64,000 nucleotides of DNA. Origin: Planctomycetales bacterium. Lineage in GTDB: Bacteria > Planctomycetota > Planctomycetia > Planctomycetales > Planctomycetaceae. The stretch is from contig JAPLOA010000056.1 in assembly GCA_026400835.1 (NCBI GenBank), positions 154,441 to 218,440 on the forward strand. Reading direction: 5' to 3'. Positions 1-8,170 of the stretch are shown one piece after another. Each line of letters opens with the position of its first letter. Position 1 is the first letter of the stretch. Below the pieces are notes generated by a model. The model had not been told where the DNA came from. It did not search any database and saw only the letters and a program-made list of their open reading frames with translations. The position numbers and the translations under genes are program-made.

Positions 1-290
1 CATCGTCTGAGATTCTGATCGGTGAGCTGGCCGTCGATACAAAGGCAAAAACAGTGCGTCGTGGTGACACTCAACTTCTGCTGACGCCTCGCGAGTTTTC
101 ACTACTCGAGTTGCTGGCGTTGCACCGCGGACAAGTGGTTTCGCGCACGCAGATCTATGAGTCTCTGTTTGACGAGAACGAAGACAGCCTGTCCAATCTG
201 GTCGATGTGCATGTGTCGAATCTCCGGCGAAAGCTGGGGAAGGACTTCATCACGACTCGACGCGGCCAGGGGTACATTCTCCATGATTAA
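1..290 (+). CDS. OmpR/PhoB-type response regulator, C-terminal DNA-binding part (5' end outside window)
   Basis: The reading frame is open from the left edge and ends in TAA at 288-290. It encodes about 95 residues of a winged-helix output domain of the OmpR/PhoB class: the LTPREFSLLELLALHRGQVV helix region, the recognition-helix segment around VDVHVSNLRRKLG and the closing wing TRRGQGYIL are all visible. The receiver domain with its phospho-accepting Asp must lie left of the window. Its last codons overlap the ATG of the histidine kinase at 283, so the two are translationally coupled and form a two-component pair. The regulator would bind DNA when phosphorylated by that kinase; targets are unknown, though the genes just downstream are candidates by position only. 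Confidence 0.9.
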   Translation, partial: SSEILIGELAVDTKAKTVRRGDTQLLLTPREFSLLELLALHRGQVVSRTQIYESLFDENEDSLSNLVDVHVSNLRRKLGKDFITTRRGQGYILHD

Positions 291-2070
291 ATCGATCCGC
301 GGACGATTGCAGTGGTGGTACGGTGCGGTTTACGCATTGTCGATCCTCGCGTTTGGCTTGCTGGTCTACTGGCGTGCCGATCGCGATGCGCATGAACGTG
401 CGACATTGCAGGCGGTGTCGACCGTGCAGTATCTTGACGTGAGTCTTCGCAATGTGCCGCCGCATTTGGTTCGTCACACTCCGCAGGATTCCGACTTCGG
501 TCCGGGAGAGACGATTCGGGAGAATTATACACTGGGGCCATTGCCGCCGGAGTTTCAATTTCGACCACCTCGAGGACGAGATGGCGGTCCTGAGGGAGAA
601 CAAAAACCGAGACCTCGACGCCCTGATTTTGCAGAGTACTCAGAAGACGGCCAGGGCAGCAATCCTCCAACGCAGGATGAACATCGCCGACCACCTCGAG
701 GACCGGGGAACGAGCTTCTCCCGGAGGGTCCGTTTGGAGATCCTGATGGCCCACGTGGCAACGGCCGGAACGGCCCACCGGAAGGTCGCCGTTTTCCGCC
801 CGAAGAGGGTGATCGACTAAAAGCCGTTCGTCCACCGGCGACGAAGGGAGGACCTCCGTTTGATGGCGACGATTCTCGAGTCGATCGGATGGAGTTCGTC
901 GTCTGGCGAGGAGATGGCAGCGTTCTTACTCGCAGCGATGGAATGCCGCGTGATCAGGCTTCGGTGATTCCGAACATAGAACAAGGCAACCCTGCTCCTC
1001 AGGTCTCTATGAATCGCGGAGAAATTGAAGTCACCAAGCGCGGGCCGCACGGATCTGTCATTCGAGTCATTCGATCGTTCGATCGCGATCTGTCCAACTT
1101 GCATCGTTTTGGAATTCAGATTTCCGGGATGGCAGTTCTGACATTGGTCGTGGGAATCTTCGGAGGCTGGTGGATCTCAGGACGAATCGTGCACCCGATT
1201 CAGATGATCTCCGAAACCGCCGCGCAGATTTCTGCGACCAGCCTGAACCGACGTATTGAGACGATGGCTCTTGATCAGGAGTTGATTCAACTGGGCACAG
1301 TGCTGAATGCAACCTTCGGTCGGCTTGAACAGTCATTTGCCAGACTGACACAATTCACAGCAGATGCATCGCATGAACTTCGTACGCCGCTGGCCGTCAT
1401 TCAATCTCAGATGGAGCTGGCACTCGGAAAGCCGCGAACGCCCGAGGCTTATCAACAGACTCTGGAGATCTGCCTGAAGTCCTCTGATCGTATGCGGTCG
1501 CTGATTGATGGCTTGTTGCTGCTCGCACGCACGGATGCGGAACGTCTGGAGATGCGACCGGTACCTGTCGATCTGCGCGATATTGCCGAAGATACAATCA
1601 GCCAGTTTCAGGACAAAGCCACCGCAGCGGAGATCGAACTGGAATGCGTTGTATCTGAAGACAACCTGAACATCATGGCCGATTCCAGGTTCCTCGCGCA
1701 GATACCAGCTAACCTGATTGATAATGCCATCCAGCATACTCCCGCCGGTGGCAAAATTTCTCTGGAAGTGCGACGCGAAGGTGACAAGGCGGTGTTAACG
1801 GTGAAAGACACAGGCTGTGGAATTGCGGCCGAACATATCCCCCATCTGTTTGAACGCTTCTATCGAATTGATACTGGAAGATCTCGCAGGCATGGCGGCA
1901 GTGGGCTGGGCCTGGCGATTTGTCGCAGTCTGGTCGAAGCCCATAACGGAACAATCACGTGTGAATCAAAACCGGGGGAAGGTTCAGTGCTGAAAGTTTG
2001 TCTGCCAATCGCCACTGATGTTGAAGCACCTGTCATTGAAGTACCTGTCGATGGCGAGTCGCACGTTTAA
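283..2070 (+). CDS. Membrane sensor histidine kinase with Pro/Gly-rich ectodomain
   Basis: A 595-residue kinase. I start it at the ATG at 283, which overlaps the regulator stop codon and leads directly into a membrane segment (about residues 13-30); a longer frame upstream only shadows the regulator. A second membrane segment lies at about 276-298, followed by a HAMP linker. The H-box is SHELRTP with phospho-accepting His364; the N-box is DNAIQHTP (about 480), G1 is DTGCGI (about 509) and G2 is GGSGLGLAI (about 538). The roughly 240-residue region between the membrane segments is the sensor. Part of it is low-complexity, rich in Pro, Gly, Arg, Asp and Glu, with no recognised sensor fold. The kinase would phosphorylate the upstream regulator. 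The signal is unknown. Confidence 0.93.
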   Translation: MIKSIRGRLQWWYGAVYALSILAFGLLVYWRADRDAHERATLQAVSTVQYLDVSLRNVPPHLVRHTPQDSDFGPGETIRENYTLGPLPPEFQFRPPRGRDGGPEGEQKPRPRRPDFAEYSEDGQGSNPPTQDEHRRPPRGPGNELLPEGPFGDPDGPRGNGRNGPPEGRRFPPEEGDRLKAVRPPATKGGPPFDGDDSRVDRMEFVVWRGDGSVLTRSDGMPRDQASVIPNIEQGNPAPQVSMNRGEIEVTKRGPHGSVIRVIRSFDRDLSNLHRFGIQISGMAVLTLVVGIFGGWWISGRIVHPIQMISETAAQISATSLNRRIETMALDQELIQLGTVLNATFGRLEQSFARLTQFTADASHELRTPLAVIQSQMELALGKPRTPEAYQQTLEICLKSSDRMRSLIDGLLLLARTDAERLEMRPVPVDLRDIAEDTISQFQDKATAAEIELECVVSEDNLNIMADSRFLAQIPANLIDNAIQHTPAGGKISLEVRREGDKAVLTVKDTGCGIAAEHIPHLFERFYRIDTGRSRRHGGSGLGLAICRSLVEAHNGTITCESKPGEGSVLKVCLPIATDVEAPVIEVPVDGESHV

Positions 2071-2136
2071 ATCAAAAAGACAGCAACCCTTTCAACAGAG
2101 TCACCGATTGCGACCCCAGGTTTACCGGAGAGAAAA

Positions 2137-3378
2137 TTGAACATACCGTGTCTCACAGACTCTAAACGAGCGATCCTGTTGAACCTCACCTGCAGCGTGC
2201 GACTAATCCTGCTGATCGCTGCACTGATCGGCAGCGCCGGGTTGACCTGCGTTTGTGCTGATGATGCTGTGGACCCACGCACGCTGAAGCATCTGGACGG
2301 TCATTGGTATGTGTCTCAGGCCCAACCAGCGACCTATTATTACAAAGACGCCGAACAGTATCTTGATCTGTTCTCTTATCATCGAAAAGATTCCAACAAG
2401 GATGGTATCGATAATCTTGTGCTCAGTCACAACAAAACGCACCTGATGTTGGACAGCCAGGGATATCCCAATCATCCGACCGCGATCTTCCCCAACTCCG
2501 GCAACCCAAATCGGATTGAGATTCAGAAGTTTCGTTTTCAACTGCCGCTGGAGCCAAAACTCAACGACCATATCACTCGGCTTCCGATGGGCCCGATTGG
2601 TACGGCTGTGAATGGCGTGGTTTATTTCAACCCGTTTGAACAGGGTGGAATGAATGCCGTCGAGGGCTATTCGGAGGTCTGGCTGGACTCCTGCTGCGGA
2701 CATCCTCAGCAAACTGGAGTTTATCACTACCACAAGTATCCGGTCTGTGTGAAATCTCCGTTCAGGGATAATGGCAAGCAGCATTCGCCCGTGATTGGTT
2801 TTGCCTTCGATGGTTTTCCCATCTACGGGCCTTATGAATCAGAAGGGCTGATGGCCAAAGATGCCGTCGGTGAGCAGACTCTGGATGCCTGCAACGGACA
2901 TACAGACTCGGTTCGCGGTTATCATTATCACGTGACTCCAGGTCGATTCCCTTACATCATCGGCGGATATGCCGGTGTGCCGGACTCAGCGAATATTCGT
3001 GGACGTCGTGGCCTGGAAACGGGAGCAATTGAAGATAACAGCAGCGGCGAGAGTTCGCAGCCCAAAGTCATTGCCGCTGTTCGACCGGCAAACGGACAGC
3101 CCGGAACAAAGCAAAAGCTGGAGATTGAACTTAATCCGACGCAGGCCACGCGAGTACGGGTCCCGGAAGGCACTCCGGACTGGGTGCAGGTGGGACCTTA
3201 TGAAGCAGTGTCCATCGAACGCAAAGGAAACGCGCTTCAGGTTGAAATACAGATCCCGGAAGACGCAACGCTCGGCGTTCTGATGGATTGTCATATTGAG
3301 TTCAAAGCCGCCAATCGTCCCCGCGCTGTGTTCAAAAGAAACGATGTGTTCCGCGTTGTTGAAGTCGAAGATCCTTGA
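2137..3378 (+). CDS. Secreted YHYH domain protein
   Basis: 413 residues starting at TTG 2137, preceded by a GGAG ribosome-binding site. The N-terminus has a hydrophobic export segment (about residues 21-40) ending near a small-residue cleavage site. Two copies of the tetrapeptide Tyr-His-Tyr-His (196-199 and 262-265) and the FDGFPIYGPY block between them define the YHYH family (PF14240), which is common in planctomycetes and other aquatic bacteria; its biochemical role is not established. The paired histidines suggest metal binding, which is inference. The C-terminal 120 residues look like a separate beta-rich domain. It follows the two-component pair by 66 bases on the same strand and could be part of its regulon. 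Confidence 0.85.
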   Translation: MNIPCLTDSKRAILLNLTCSVRLILLIAALIGSAGLTCVCADDAVDPRTLKHLDGHWYVSQAQPATYYYKDAEQYLDLFSYHRKDSNKDGIDNLVLSHNKTHLMLDSQGYPNHPTAIFPNSGNPNRIEIQKFRFQLPLEPKLNDHITRLPMGPIGTAVNGVVYFNPFEQGGMNAVEGYSEVWLDSCCGHPQQTGVYHYHKYPVCVKSPFRDNGKQHSPVIGFAFDGFPIYGPYESEGLMAKDAVGEQTLDACNGHTDSVRGYHYHVTPGRFPYIIGGYAGVPDSANIRGRRGLETGAIEDNSSGESSQPKVIAAVRPANGQPGTKQKLEIELNPTQATRVRVPEGTPDWVQVGPYEAVSIERKGNALQVEIQIPEDATLGVLMDCHIEFKAANRPRAVFKRNDVFRVVEVEDP

Positions 3379-3419
3379 ATAACCTCAGGGCAACCCCGTT
3401 CTGAAGTCAGTGTGTTCTT

Positions 3420-3499
3420 GTAGGGTGTGACCAGCGGAGCGCCGGCACACCGAACGGAAGCCAAAATGGTGTGCCCGCGCTACGCTGGTCACACCCTAC
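3420..3499. repeat. Long imperfect hairpin repeat between the YHYH and EF-hand genes
   Basis: A 17-base perfect inverted repeat (3420-3436 with 3483-3499; arm GTAGGGTGTGACCAGCG) encloses a second 8-base pair (3444-3451 with 3468-3475). The whole 80 bases can fold into one extended hairpin. There is no T-run right after it, so it looks like a dispersed palindromic (REP-like) element rather than a simple terminator, although it could still act on the transcript end. Confidence 0.7.
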
Positions 3500-3589
3500 T
3501 AACCACTCAGATTTAACAAATGCTTTACCGTGCCTGAATAACCTCCCTCCCTTGAACCTGTTTTCTCTGTCTATTGAAAGGCGAGTCCC

Positions 3590-4381
3590 ATGAAGAAGAT
3601 CCTGTTGGCAAGTGCTGTCATGGCATTGCTGGGCGTAACTGTCACGATGAACGTTCTGGCACAGCCACCTGTGGGTGAAGGCCGTCCGGATGGTCCTCCA
3701 CCACGTGGTGACGGTGGTCCGGAAGATCGGCCTCGTCCTCCACATCCGGTGATGGATGCTTTGGACAAAGATCACAATGGTGAGATTTCTGAAGAAGAGA
3801 TCAACAATGCGACGGCTTCTCTGAAGTCGCTCGACAAGAACAGCGATGGAAAACTGACGGACGATGAAATTCGACCACCACGCCCGGAAGGTGGCCCCGG
3901 ACGTGACGGCGAACGTCGTCCTGACGGTCCTCCTCGCGGCGAAGGAGAACCTCGCGGTGATAGACCACCGGGTGACGGCCCTCCCGGCGATCGTCCGCCA
4001 CGTGATGGTGAAGGGCGACCTCCCGGCGAAGGCCGAGGTCCGCGGGACGGTGAAGGGCGACCTCCCGGCGGACGCGGACAGGGACGCGGCGAAGGACCTC
4101 CGGGCGGACCTCAAGGCCGTCCGATGGGCCCACCGAGTCCTGAACGCTTCGTGGAAGATGCGATGCGGTTTGATGCCGACGCCGATGGAAAGCTCAGCAA
4201 AGAAGAGCTGATGAAGTTCGCCGTCGAAATGGGAAATCGACAGGGCCGACCTCCCGGGCAGGACGGTGGACGCGGGCCGCGACCTGAAGGTGACCGGCCT
4301 CCGGGGGATCGTCCTCCAGGCGATCGACCTCGCGGCGAAGGTGAAGGTGACCGTCCGCAGCGTCCACCAGCAGAAGAATAG
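3590..4381 (+). CDS. Secreted EF-hand protein with Pro/Gly/Arg-rich linkers
   Basis: 263 residues with a clear signal peptide (residues 1-25, cleavage near VLAQ). Three EF-hand calcium loops are visible: DKDHNGEISEEE (59-70), DKNSDGKLTDDE (82-93) and a third at 195-206 (DADADGKLSKEE). All have Asp at position 1, Gly at position 6 and Glu at position 12, as expected for calcium binding. The stretches between and after them (about 97-185 and 215-263) are almost entirely Pro, Gly, Arg, Asp and Glu and are probably disordered. Such EF-hand proteins are frequent in planctomycete secretomes; the function is unknown. A strong terminator follows. Confidence 0.82.
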   Translation: MKKILLASAVMALLGVTVTMNVLAQPPVGEGRPDGPPPRGDGGPEDRPRPPHPVMDALDKDHNGEISEEEINNATASLKSLDKNSDGKLTDDEIRPPRPEGGPGRDGERRPDGPPRGEGEPRGDRPPGDGPPGDRPPRDGEGRPPGEGRGPRDGEGRPPGGRGQGRGEGPPGGPQGRPMGPPSPERFVEDAMRFDADADGKLSKEELMKFAVEMGNRQGRPPGQDGGRGPRPEGDRPPGDRPPGDRPRGEGEGDRPQRPPAEE

Positions 4382-4434
4382 TTCTCGTTCGCCAGGAATG
4401 ACTCAGAAAATTATTCCCGTTGATATGCTCAGCG

Positions 4435-4474
4435 AGCCGCGTGAGAGGTGGCCACTTCTCACGCGGCTGTTTTT
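4435..4474 (+). terminator. Rho-independent terminator after the EF-hand gene
   Basis: A 14-base GC-rich stem (AGCCGCGTGAGAGG and its complement) closes on a very short loop and is followed by TTTTT at 4470-4474. It lies about 50 bases after the EF-hand stop codon and before the next gene, so it should end that transcript. Confidence 0.85.
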
Positions 4475-4530
4475 ATGCTGCGTCTACGTTTGCTGAAGTC
4501 CTAACTTTCAATCCAGTCTGAGATAACTCC

Positions 4531-5823
4531 ATGCTTCACCGCTTGTTAGCCGTCGCCTGTTTTTTCGTGGCCTCATTGTCGGCCTCCATGGGAACAGCTG
4601 ACGATTGGACTCGTTTTCGAGGCCCCAACGGAACCGGGCTCAGTGAATCAACGATTCTGCCGACGAAATGGAGTGACGCGGAGAAAGTGAGATGGAAGGT
4701 CGAACTCCCCGGCCCGGGTTCTTCCAGCCCGGTCGTGTCAGGCGATCGAATCTTCGTAACCTGCTACTCTGGCTATGGCGTGGAGACGGGCGGAGATTTC
4801 TCGTCGCTTGTGCGACATCTTGTTTGCGTCGATGCGAAATCAGGACAGATTTTGTGGGATCGGACCGTGCCCGCCCCTGAACGAGAAGACCGTTATCAGG
4901 GGTATATCTCCGAGCATGGATACGCGAGCAATTCGCCAACTACAGATGGCCGGATGGTCTTCGCATTTCATGGCAAGTCGGGAGTCCATGCGTATGACAT
5001 GGACGGAAAGGAACTTTGGAGCCACATGGTGGGAACTGAATCCAGCAATCGCCAATGGGGTTCCGCCGCCAGTCTGACGCTATTGAATGACAAACTGATT
5101 GTCAACGCGGCCGAAGAAGGTCGAGCCATCATGGCCCTTGATAAAGCAACCGGAAAAGAACTCTGGAAATCCGAAGCCGCAGCACTGGAACTTTGTTATG
5201 GCACACCATCGCTTGTGGCTCGAGAAGACGGAAAGACTGATCTGGTTATTGCTGTCCCGGGTGAAGTTTGGGGACTGAATGCAGAGACCGGCAAATTAGC
5301 CTGGTTCGTTGAAACTCAGTTGACCGGTAATGTCAGCCCGAGTCCTCTTGTTGTCGATAATTCAATTTTCGTCTTCGGTGGTTTTCGCTCGTCCGGTAGC
5401 TACCGGATTCGTACGGGCGGAAAGGGCGATGTGACCAGCTCGCATGTTGACTGGCATAGCCGCAGCAGTTCTTACGTCGCCACTCCCGTGCATCACGACG
5501 GTCATCTCTTCTGGATTGATGATCAGGGCATCGCCTGGTGTCTTGATGCAAAAACCGGCGAGCAGGTCTATCGCGAACGAGTGCCCGGACTGAAATCCGG
5601 AGGTCGCCCGATTTATGCATCACCGATCATGGCCGGTGGTCGTCTGTATGTCGTGACACGACGTGATGGAACCCTTGTGATTCCAGCCACCACGACATTC
5701 TCGATCGAATCGCAGAATATCATTGAGTCGGATGCAACCGACTTCAATGCAACTCCGGCTGTCTACGGAGATCAATTGGTATTGCGTTCCAACAGCCGAC
5801 TCTATTGTGTCGGAGCAAAATAG
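4531..5823 (+). CDS. Secreted PQQ-binding-like beta-propeller protein
   Basis: 430 residues with an N-terminal signal peptide (about 1-22). Directly after it comes WTRFRGPNGTGLS, the usual opening of planctomycete PQQ-like proteins. Several blades carry the repeated pattern (I/L)W-type strand plus D..(S/T)G, for example VCVDAKSGQILWDR, LDKATGKELWKS, LNAETGKLAWF and LDAKTGEQVYRE, so a BamB-like eight-bladed propeller is likely. The family includes outer-membrane assembly proteins and quinoprotein-like domains. I see no separate catalytic dehydrogenase motifs, so a scaffold or binding role is more likely than an enzyme. It is convergent with the next gene. Confidence 0.85.
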   Translation: MLHRLLAVACFFVASLSASMGTADDWTRFRGPNGTGLSESTILPTKWSDAEKVRWKVELPGPGSSSPVVSGDRIFVTCYSGYGVETGGDFSSLVRHLVCVDAKSGQILWDRTVPAPEREDRYQGYISEHGYASNSPTTDGRMVFAFHGKSGVHAYDMDGKELWSHMVGTESSNRQWGSAASLTLLNDKLIVNAAEEGRAIMALDKATGKELWKSEAAALELCYGTPSLVAREDGKTDLVIAVPGEVWGLNAETGKLAWFVETQLTGNVSPSPLVVDNSIFVFGGFRSSGSYRIRTGGKGDVTSSHVDWHSRSSSYVATPVHHDGHLFWIDDQGIAWCLDAKTGEQVYRERVPGLKSGGRPIYASPIMAGGRLYVVTRRDGTLVIPATTTFSIESQNIIESDATDFNATPAVYGDQLVLRSNSRLYCVGAK

Positions 5824-5827
5824 CCAT

Positions 5828-5936
5828 CGACGACTCATGCTCGTTGAGTCGTGGAGACCGAGATGTGAGAAGTTGCGACTTCTCGAGTGTGCTTAACTTC
5901 TGTGAGCAGACTTTGACTGGTCCGCGCAAGAGTTTC
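5828..5936. other. Convergent intergenic spacer with two small hairpins
   Basis: Between the two convergent stop codons are a 7-base stem hairpin (CGACTCA paired with TGAGTCG, 5828-5849) and a second one (GAGAAGT paired with ACTTCTC). Neither has a long T-run. They may serve as bidirectional transcription ends. Confidence 0.35.
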
Positions 5937-7331
5937 CTAAATCTCCGTCCGCGCTTGCGTCGCAATGACTGCCTCGTTTTCGTCGCCCGAGAATTCCCGG
6001 TGCAGAAGTGTTAACATCGTCTGCAGAAACGCGACAACAATAGGGCCAATAAAAACCCCGAACGGTCCCAGAGTCTGAACCCCGCCAAGAACACCAAGCA
6101 GCCCTGCCAAAGGATGCAGTGACGCGCGTTCCATGATGATCCACGGGCGGATCACATTGTCGACGGTGGAGATCACCAGCATCCCATAGATTGCCAGCGC
6201 GACGCCGGCGGTCATGTTTCCTTCACCAAACGCAAGCCAAAGACTGGCCGGGATCCAGACGAGGGATGCTCCTACGAACGGAACCATCGCCAGTAACGCA
6301 GTGAGAGCCATCAACAGAAAGATGGATTGCATACCCGCGAACCAGAAGCCGACTCCCGAAAGTACGGCCTGTGTCGTGGCCGAGGCAATACTGCCCGCCA
6401 CGACCGCACGGACAAGCATCTGGAACTCGGTCAACAGTTGCTGCTCGTATTTGTCCTCGAGCGGCGACAGCACCATAATCGCTTTCACGATCTCGGGGCC
6501 ATCAGCAAACCAAAAGAACAGAGCCATCACGAAAATCAACAGGCCAAACGTCACCTTGGCCAATGCGACTGATGTTGCACCGCTGAGAGACGCGATACCA
6601 CCGGGGGTGATCGCCAGGAACTGTCCGGAGATTCGCTGCACGTCAGCCGACGTCGGGTTTGCCATCTCTTTCAAAGGCACTCGCCAGACTCCACCCAGCA
6701 TCTGATTTCGGTAGTCGTGAAAGTTATGTGCGGAATTCTCGATCCATTGCTGGTACGCAAGCGTACCAGGTGAGGAATCAGCGGCTTTGGTGAGAGCAGC
6801 CTGCAGTCGCTCGACTCCGGGCTGTAAATCCGCTCGAGAATTCAACATCGCGTTCTCATTCATGCGGCGAAACTCGTCGGCGATGTGAACAAGTGCAGCC
6901 GCATTTCCCCGAGCCGCTGCACCGTTCGCTGCGTCGGCCCTCAATTCACCCAGAGACGACTCGATAAAACGACATTCGGCTACGAATGGATAATCCAGTC
7001 CCAGAGAATACCGTGCACGATTCAGTTGACCTCGCATCGAGTCTGTATCAAGTTTGTTCACGAGTTCGATGGCTTCGTATCCCGCAATCATGGCAACAGT
7101 TAGCACGGGGACCAGCACGGCCAGCAGGACTGCCACCGTCATCAGCACTGCGCCCACATAGCGACGGTTGTTGCACCAGCGTACGACATAAAGATGCAAT
7201 GGTCGCAACATCAGCACCGTCACAGCCGCAAGAAACAACGGCAGCAGGAAGACCGACACGACCTGGTAGAACAAAGCCAGAAGAATACTGGTCGCCAGAA
7301 TGAGTACGACAAAGGAAATGACTCGAGCCAT
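5937..7331 (-). CDS. AI-2E family membrane transporter
   Basis: 464 residues with about eight hydrophobic segments: a pair at the N-terminus (residues 1-40), one near 60-90, and a dense set after residue 230. The C-terminal block with NVIRPWIIMERASLHPLAG and GPFGVFIGPIVVAFLQTML matches the PurR-regulated permease / AI-2E exporter family (PF01594). These proteins export small molecules, or act as Na+/H+ antiporters in some members; the substrate here cannot be told. The soluble insert between residues 90 and 230 is longer and more charged than in typical members. It stands alone, convergent with the PQQ-propeller gene. Confidence 0.85.
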   Translation of the reverse strand: MARVISFVVLILATSILLALFYQVVSVFLLPLFLAAVTVLMLRPLHLYVVRWCNNRRYVGAVLMTVAVLLAVLVPVLTVAMIAGYEAIELVNKLDTDSMRGQLNRARYSLGLDYPFVAECRFIESSLGELRADAANGAAARGNAAALVHIADEFRRMNENAMLNSRADLQPGVERLQAALTKAADSSPGTLAYQQWIENSAHNFHDYRNQMLGGVWRVPLKEMANPTSADVQRISGQFLAITPGGIASLSGATSVALAKVTFGLLIFVMALFFWFADGPEIVKAIMVLSPLEDKYEQQLLTEFQMLVRAVVAGSIASATTQAVLSGVGFWFAGMQSIFLLMALTALLAMVPFVGASLVWIPASLWLAFGEGNMTAGVALAIYGMLVISTVDNVIRPWIIMERASLHPLAGLLGVLGGVQTLGPFGVFIGPIVVAFLQTMLTLLHREFSGDENEAVIATQARTEI

Positions 7332-7734
7332 TGATCACCGTAGTTTCAGGAGACACGATACAGTCTAAGGCGGGGCAAAAGTGTGTGCAGGCTTCGCGAA
7401 TCGAAGGCTAATGATTCCGCATTTTCGTTGAACGTCGGGCCGGAGACAGCGGCCATTTCCTCAGCCATCGTCACCGCCTCAGCGATCAGCGGATGACACA
7501 GCAGCCCTCTGCGTCCCGCATCGCGTGAGTCTAATCCTCCGTCCCTGCAGTCGCAATTCGCTAAGAAACAGTCCCGCAATAACGTGGGGTTTGACTCACT
7601 GGGAGACTCAATCCGTGCGCCTGCCTTCGCTGAAGCTCACTTGTCACAGCCAACAGGAAAACGTCGCCGCTTTCAGGCTGTGACACGTGAATGCGGAGGT
7701 GCACCAATCACGGATAGCTCTTCGAACCCCGTTC
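7332..7734. other. Non-coding spacer, no feature recognised
   Basis: About 400 bases with no convincing gene, tRNA or structured RNA. It should hold the promoter of the AI-2E gene near its left side. The short frames in it have no family-like composition. Confidence 0.4.
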
Positions 7735-8170
7735 CTAAGGACCAGTCCCGAAATAAGTTCCCTGAATCACAACCCGACGCGTCAGTTTTGAAGTTGCGCA
7801 TTTGTCCCCATCCCAACCCGCTGCGTGAGCGAGGGATTGTGTTTTTGCGTTTTAAGCAGGGTTGCCGGGAATCCCTCGCTGACGCTTTTTGAAGTTGCGC
7901 ATTTGTGCCCATCCCAACCCGCTGCGTGAGCGAGGGATTGTGTTTTTGCGTTTTACGCAGTGTTTCTGTAAATCCCTCGCTGACGCTTCGGGTTGAGATA
8001 ATTCCCAATGCTTTTTTGCAGGCTGCACAAACCAAAGCGTCGAAACGCGCAACTTCAAAACGCGTCAGCGAGGGATCGGTGCCTTCCAGAAAAATCCCTC
8101 ACTGACGTTTCGGGTTGTGATTTCTCGTCTCAGTAGAAACCGGATGTTACCTGGGGACTGTTCCTAAGGA
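7735..8170. repeat. MITE-like dispersed repeat, multi-unit copy
   Basis: The ends carry related inverted sequences: CTAAGGACCAGTCCC on the left, and on the right the complement of TCCTTAGGAACAGTCCCC. Inside are repeated modules of about 24 bases built on ATCCCTCGCTGACGCTTCGG, in both orientations, separated by a repeated spacer containing GTTTTTGCGTTTTA. Two adjacent units (about 7792-7890 and 7896-7990) are nearly identical. Shorter relatives are at 34315, 38590, 42125 and 63438. Frames through it encode TRSVSEG-like peptides on either strand, which I do not regard as genes. The right end overlaps the stop codon of the universal stress protein. Confidence 0.75.

Noticed and set aside
157..282. 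Longer start for the histidine kinase
   Set aside because: This part reads through the DNA-binding domain of the regulator in another frame. The ATG at 283 overlaps the regulator stop and leads straight into the membrane helix.
3407..4114. Long antisense frame (235 residues) across the EF-hand gene
   Set aside because: It is a by-product of the GC-rich Pro/Gly/Arg codons of the EF-hand gene, has Arg/Ala low-complexity composition and no family features.
7673..8105. Short frames encoding TRSVSEG-like peptides
   Set aside because: They recur wherever the dispersed repeat occurs, on both strands and in several frames, so they reflect the repeat and not a protein.
7780..8110. Repeated GAGGGATT units suggesting a CRISPR array
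   Set aside because: Unit spacing is irregular, units occur in both orientations and the sequence between them is itself repeated. There are no unique spacers and no cas genes.
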